This document shows positions 61,721 to 64,000 of a stretch of DNA of 64,000 nucleotides, in pieces; within the stretch, counting starts at the first letter, position 1, and each line of letters starts with the position of its first letter. Position numbers and translations under genes: made by a program. This stretch comes from Pyramidobacter sp. C12-8 (lineage in GTDB: Bacteria; Synergistota; Synergistia; Synergistales; Dethiosulfovibrionaceae): assembly GCF_002007215.1 (NCBI RefSeq), contig NZ_MUHX01000003.1:62001-126000 (forward strand), in the 5' to 3' direction. Below the pieces are notes generated by a model. It searched no databases, was not told the DNA's origin, and saw only the letters and a list, made by a program, of their open reading frames with translations.

Positions 61721-62371
61721 TTATCCCGCCAGGTGCGCGCGGCAGAACGCCTCCGCGTCGGTGAACTTCGCGCCGTCCCAGGCCAGCGGACGGCAGCGCC
61801 CGGCCCGCACGGCGCGGATCAGGTCGCGCTCGTCGCGCAGCTCGTCGGCGAATTCCGTCACGAACAGCCCGACCCGCTCGCGCCAATGCGCGTCGGCCGC
61901 TCCCAGCAAAGCGCGGCCGGAGGCGCGCGCCAGTTCCAGCGCGCGCAGGTTGGCGGCCGGGTCGGTGCTGCCGTTGAAACATTCCACGCCGTGCAGCCCC
62001 GGCAGCGTGCCGATCAGATCTTCGAGACCGCGGTTGTTGTCGCGGAACGGATGAGCCGCCGTCGCGCAGCCGCCGCAGGCCGCCACGCGCGCCATCAGTT
62101 CTTCCGGCGTGAGCGAAGCGGGCGGCGGCGCTTCGTCGAGGCCGAAACAGACCACGTCGCCTTTCGTCGTCAGCACCTCGACGCCGAGAAAAAGCGGAAA
62201 ATCGAAATTCCTCCGCCATTCGGCGGCGACCTCTCGCGCGCCCAGCGTGTCGTGATCGGTGACGCAAAGCCCGTCGATGCCCATCTCCCGGGCGCGGGCG
62301 ACCGCTTCGGCGATGGGCAGAAAGCTGTCCGGCGAGTACTCCGCCGTGTGCATGTGCGTATCCAGAATCAT
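61721..62371 (-). CDS. PHP-domain metal-dependent phosphoesterase
   Basis: A 216-residue stand-alone PHP protein. Metal ligands: DTHMH (His6, His8), DGLCVTDHDTLG, GVEVLT, AAHPFRD, and GAADAHW. Members hydrolyse small phosphate esters such as nucleotides. Start chosen at ATG 62371 with AAAGGTG upstream; the earlier in-frame start lacks one. Placed just before an ABC importer operon on the same strand, so a common substrate (for example a phosphonate or phosphate ester) is possible. Confidence 0.88.
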   Translation of the reverse strand: MILDTHMHTAEYSPDSFLPIAEAVARAREMGIDGLCVTDHDTLGAREVAAEWRRNFDFPLFLGVEVLTTKGDVVCFGLDEAPPPASLTPEELMARVAACGGCATAAHPFRDNNRGLEDLIGTLPGLHGVECFNGSTDPAANLRALELARASGRALLGAADAHWRERVGLFVTEFADELRDERDLIRAVRAGRCRPLAWDGAKFTDAEAFCRAHLAG

Positions 62372-62596
62372 CGGGAATACACCTTTCGTTTGTCGATAAC
62401 TGAAAATCATAATATAGTTAACCTTCTTGAAAGACGATTATCCCCCAAAGAAGGGCAAAGGTCAAGACGCGCCGAAACGGACAAGGGGCGGCAAAACGGC
62501 CGCGGGACGCGGGCGATTTCCCCCTTTCGCCGCCGCGGCAAAGATGCGACAATGGAGCGGATTTCAATCGGATTTTTTCGGGAGAGGACTTTTTTC

Positions 62597-63874
62597 ATGA
62601 GAAGACCGCTGCTCGCGGCGCTGCTGGCCGCGTTTCTCTGCGGGACGGCGCGCGCGGGAGCGCCGCTTCCCGACGATTCGGCGTCGCTGTTCAGCGCCGA
62701 CGCCGACGCCCTGCGTCCCCGGCGCGCCGCGCTGCTTTTCGTCGGCGACCTGATGGCCCACGCCCCGCAGCTGACGACGGCGCGGCGCAAAAAAGGCTAC
62801 GACTTCGCGCCGTCGTTCGCGCGCGTCAAACCGCTGCTTTCCGCCGCCGACCTGGCCGTCGGCAACCTCGAGACCACGCTCGGCGGCGCCAAGCGCGGCT
62901 ACACGGGCTACCCGTGCTTCAACACGCCCGACGAGTACGCCGACGCCCTCAAAGACGCCGGTTTCGACGCTCTGACCACGGCCAACAACCACTGCCTGGA
63001 CCGCCGCGCCGCCGGGCTGTTCCGCACGCTGAAAGAGCTGCGCGGCCGCGGCTTCACGACCTTCGGCACGTACGCCGCCTCCGCCGACCGCGAGACCGTC
63101 GCCGTCGAGAACGTGAACGGCATCACAGTCGCCTTCCTGTCGTGGACCTACGGCACCAACGGCATCCCCGTGCCGGCCTCGCAGGACTGGGCGGTGGCGC
63201 GCGGCGCTTCGTGGGAAGAAGTCAGCGGCGACGTCGCCCGCGCCAAAGCGCTCAGGCCCGACTTCATCGTCGCCATGCCGCACATCGGCGTCGAATACGC
63301 GCTGACGCCGCCGCGCTTCGTCGTCGCCTTCGCCGAAAAGCTGCTGGAAGCCGGCGTCGGCGCGGTGATCGCCTCGCACCCGCACGTCGTGCAGCCGCTG
63401 GAACTGCGCGCCGCTTCGGGCGACCGCGCGCCGGCGCTGATCGCCTGGTCGATGGGCAACTTCATTTCCAACCAGCGCGCCAGGCCGCGCGACATGGGCG
63501 TGATCGCGCGCCTGACGCTGGAAAAAGAAAACGGCGTCACGCGTCTCGTCAGCGCCGACGCCATCCCCACCTGGGTGCAGACGCGCACGAAAAAAGGCGC
63601 CCGCGTCTCGCGCGTGCTGCCGCTGCTGGACGCACTCGCAAACGCCGAAACGCTGCAGATCTCCGCGGGCGACCTCAAGCGCCTGCGCGGCGCGCACGCC
63701 GATTTCACCGGGCGCGTGCTGGGGCGCGCCGTCCCGCTGGCAGAAGCCCAGCTGGCCTACGAACTGGAACCGTCCTCGCAGGATCGTTTTTCGACGGCCG
63801 CATTCGACGAAATCGCCCGCCGCGCCGCTGCAAAAAAACGCGGCGCGCGGAAGAAAAACGCGGTAAAACCGTGA
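62597..63874 (+). CDS. CapA-family (poly-gamma-glutamate synthesis-like) protein
   Basis: A 425-residue secreted protein: signal peptide 1-20 (LLAALLAAFLCGTARA-G), then the CapA metallophosphatase-like fold with LLFVGDLMAHAPQL, DLAVGNLETTLGG, TTANNHCLDRR, DFIVAMPHIGVEY, GAVIASHPHVVQPLEL, and ALIAWSMGNFISNQ. In CapA proteins these residues bind metal; the family is linked to capsule or surface-polymer processing. No capBC genes are adjacent. ATG 62597 after GGAGAGG. C-terminus is basic (AKKRGARKKNAVKP). Confidence 0.88.
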   Translation: MRRPLLAALLAAFLCGTARAGAPLPDDSASLFSADADALRPRRAALLFVGDLMAHAPQLTTARRKKGYDFAPSFARVKPLLSAADLAVGNLETTLGGAKRGYTGYPCFNTPDEYADALKDAGFDALTTANNHCLDRRAAGLFRTLKELRGRGFTTFGTYAASADRETVAVENVNGITVAFLSWTYGTNGIPVPASQDWAVARGASWEEVSGDVARAKALRPDFIVAMPHIGVEYALTPPRFVVAFAEKLLEAGVGAVIASHPHVVQPLELRAASGDRAPALIAWSMGNFISNQRARPRDMGVIARLTLEKENGVTRLVSADAIPTWVQTRTKKGARVSRVLPLLDALANAETLQISAGDLKRLRGAHADFTGRVLGRAVPLAEAQLAYELEPSSQDRFSTAAFDEIARRAAAKKRGARKKNAVKP

Positions 63875-64000
63875 TTTTCGTTCATATTTTTTTCATATCC
63901 GCCTTTAAAACGACGAATTTCCGGCATTTCACGCAAGCGGAAACAAAAACGCCAGAGTACAATCGGTTCAGAAGAAAAAACTTTATTCGAGGAGGAATAC
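63875..64000 (+). promoter_or_regulatory. Leader of a gene starting beyond the window
   Basis: TACAAT near 63957 resembles a -10, and GAGGAGG at 63990-63996 is a strong ribosome site ending 4 bp from the window edge. A gene almost certainly starts just outside. Confidence 0.5.

Overview
The window is 64 kb of high-GC chromosome from what looks like an anaerobic, two-membrane bacterium. The evidence is a YadA-type trimeric autotransporter, a CapA-like periplasmic protein, periplasmic binding proteins with type I signal peptides, and a superoxide reductase. Gene content and codon bias resemble Synergistota (Pyramidobacter/Jonquetella-like); that placement is inference. I see no rRNA, tRNA, CRISPR array, transposase or integrase. 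Three perfect TGTTCCACGTGGAACA ParB sites (about 17.06, 49.05 and 55.44 kb) suggest the segment lies in the origin-proximal centromere domain.

Region 1 (0-11.5 kb) is a defence island. After an ASCH-domain gene comes a co-directional cassette: PLD/SNF2-type helicase, DUF4391 protein, AT-rich AlbA_2 (Schlafen-like) gene, type III methylase (mod), DUF1016/YhcG nuclease, and type III restriction subunit (res). Gene ends and ribosome sites are fused (TAAGGAGG) and three genes start with TTG. Region 2 (11.7-14.3 kb) is an odd ParA-type ATPase with a 350-residue acidic N-terminal extension carrying three 22-residue repeats, paired with a winged-helix protein and followed by an exact 10-bp-period iteron array.

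Region 3 (14.4-22.5 kb) has a MATE exporter, aquaporin, orphan amino-acid binding protein, nitroreductase, two small unknown genes, AzlCD exporter and purF. Region 4 (22.3-26.1 kb) is the most unusual: the last codons of purF recur twice more downstream (23.9 and 26.0 kb), each copy followed by its own different terminator hairpin. The intervals hold an AAA ATPase (DUF4143) and a radical SAM gene. This looks like serial insertion at the purF 3' end. Region 5 (26.3-29.7 kb) is a YadA-like adhesin with a G10 tract upstream, a candidate phase-variation switch.

Region 6 (29.7-38.7 kb, minus strand) is a tightly packed housekeeping operon: membrane protein, rsmB, PASTA protein, rpe, rodZ-like, rimO, pgpA, cinA-C, thpR and recA. 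Region 7 (38.7-47.3 kb) has a Zn-peptidase, DegT aminotransferase, superoxide reductase, CbpA-like chaperone, dapF, dgkA, a Bmp-type binding protein and a Na/Pi cotransporter. Region 8 (47.4-51.7 kb) pairs an NhaC antiporter with a YtcJ-like amidohydrolase and a divergent GntR regulator. Region 9 (51.9-55.4 kb) is a UPF0173 hydrolase and a SAM-I riboswitch-controlled metNIQ operon. Region 10 (55.4-64 kb) has an AT-rich non-coding patch, an alpha/beta hydrolase, an IclR regulator, an iron-type ABC importer with a PHP phosphoesterase, and a CapA-family protein.
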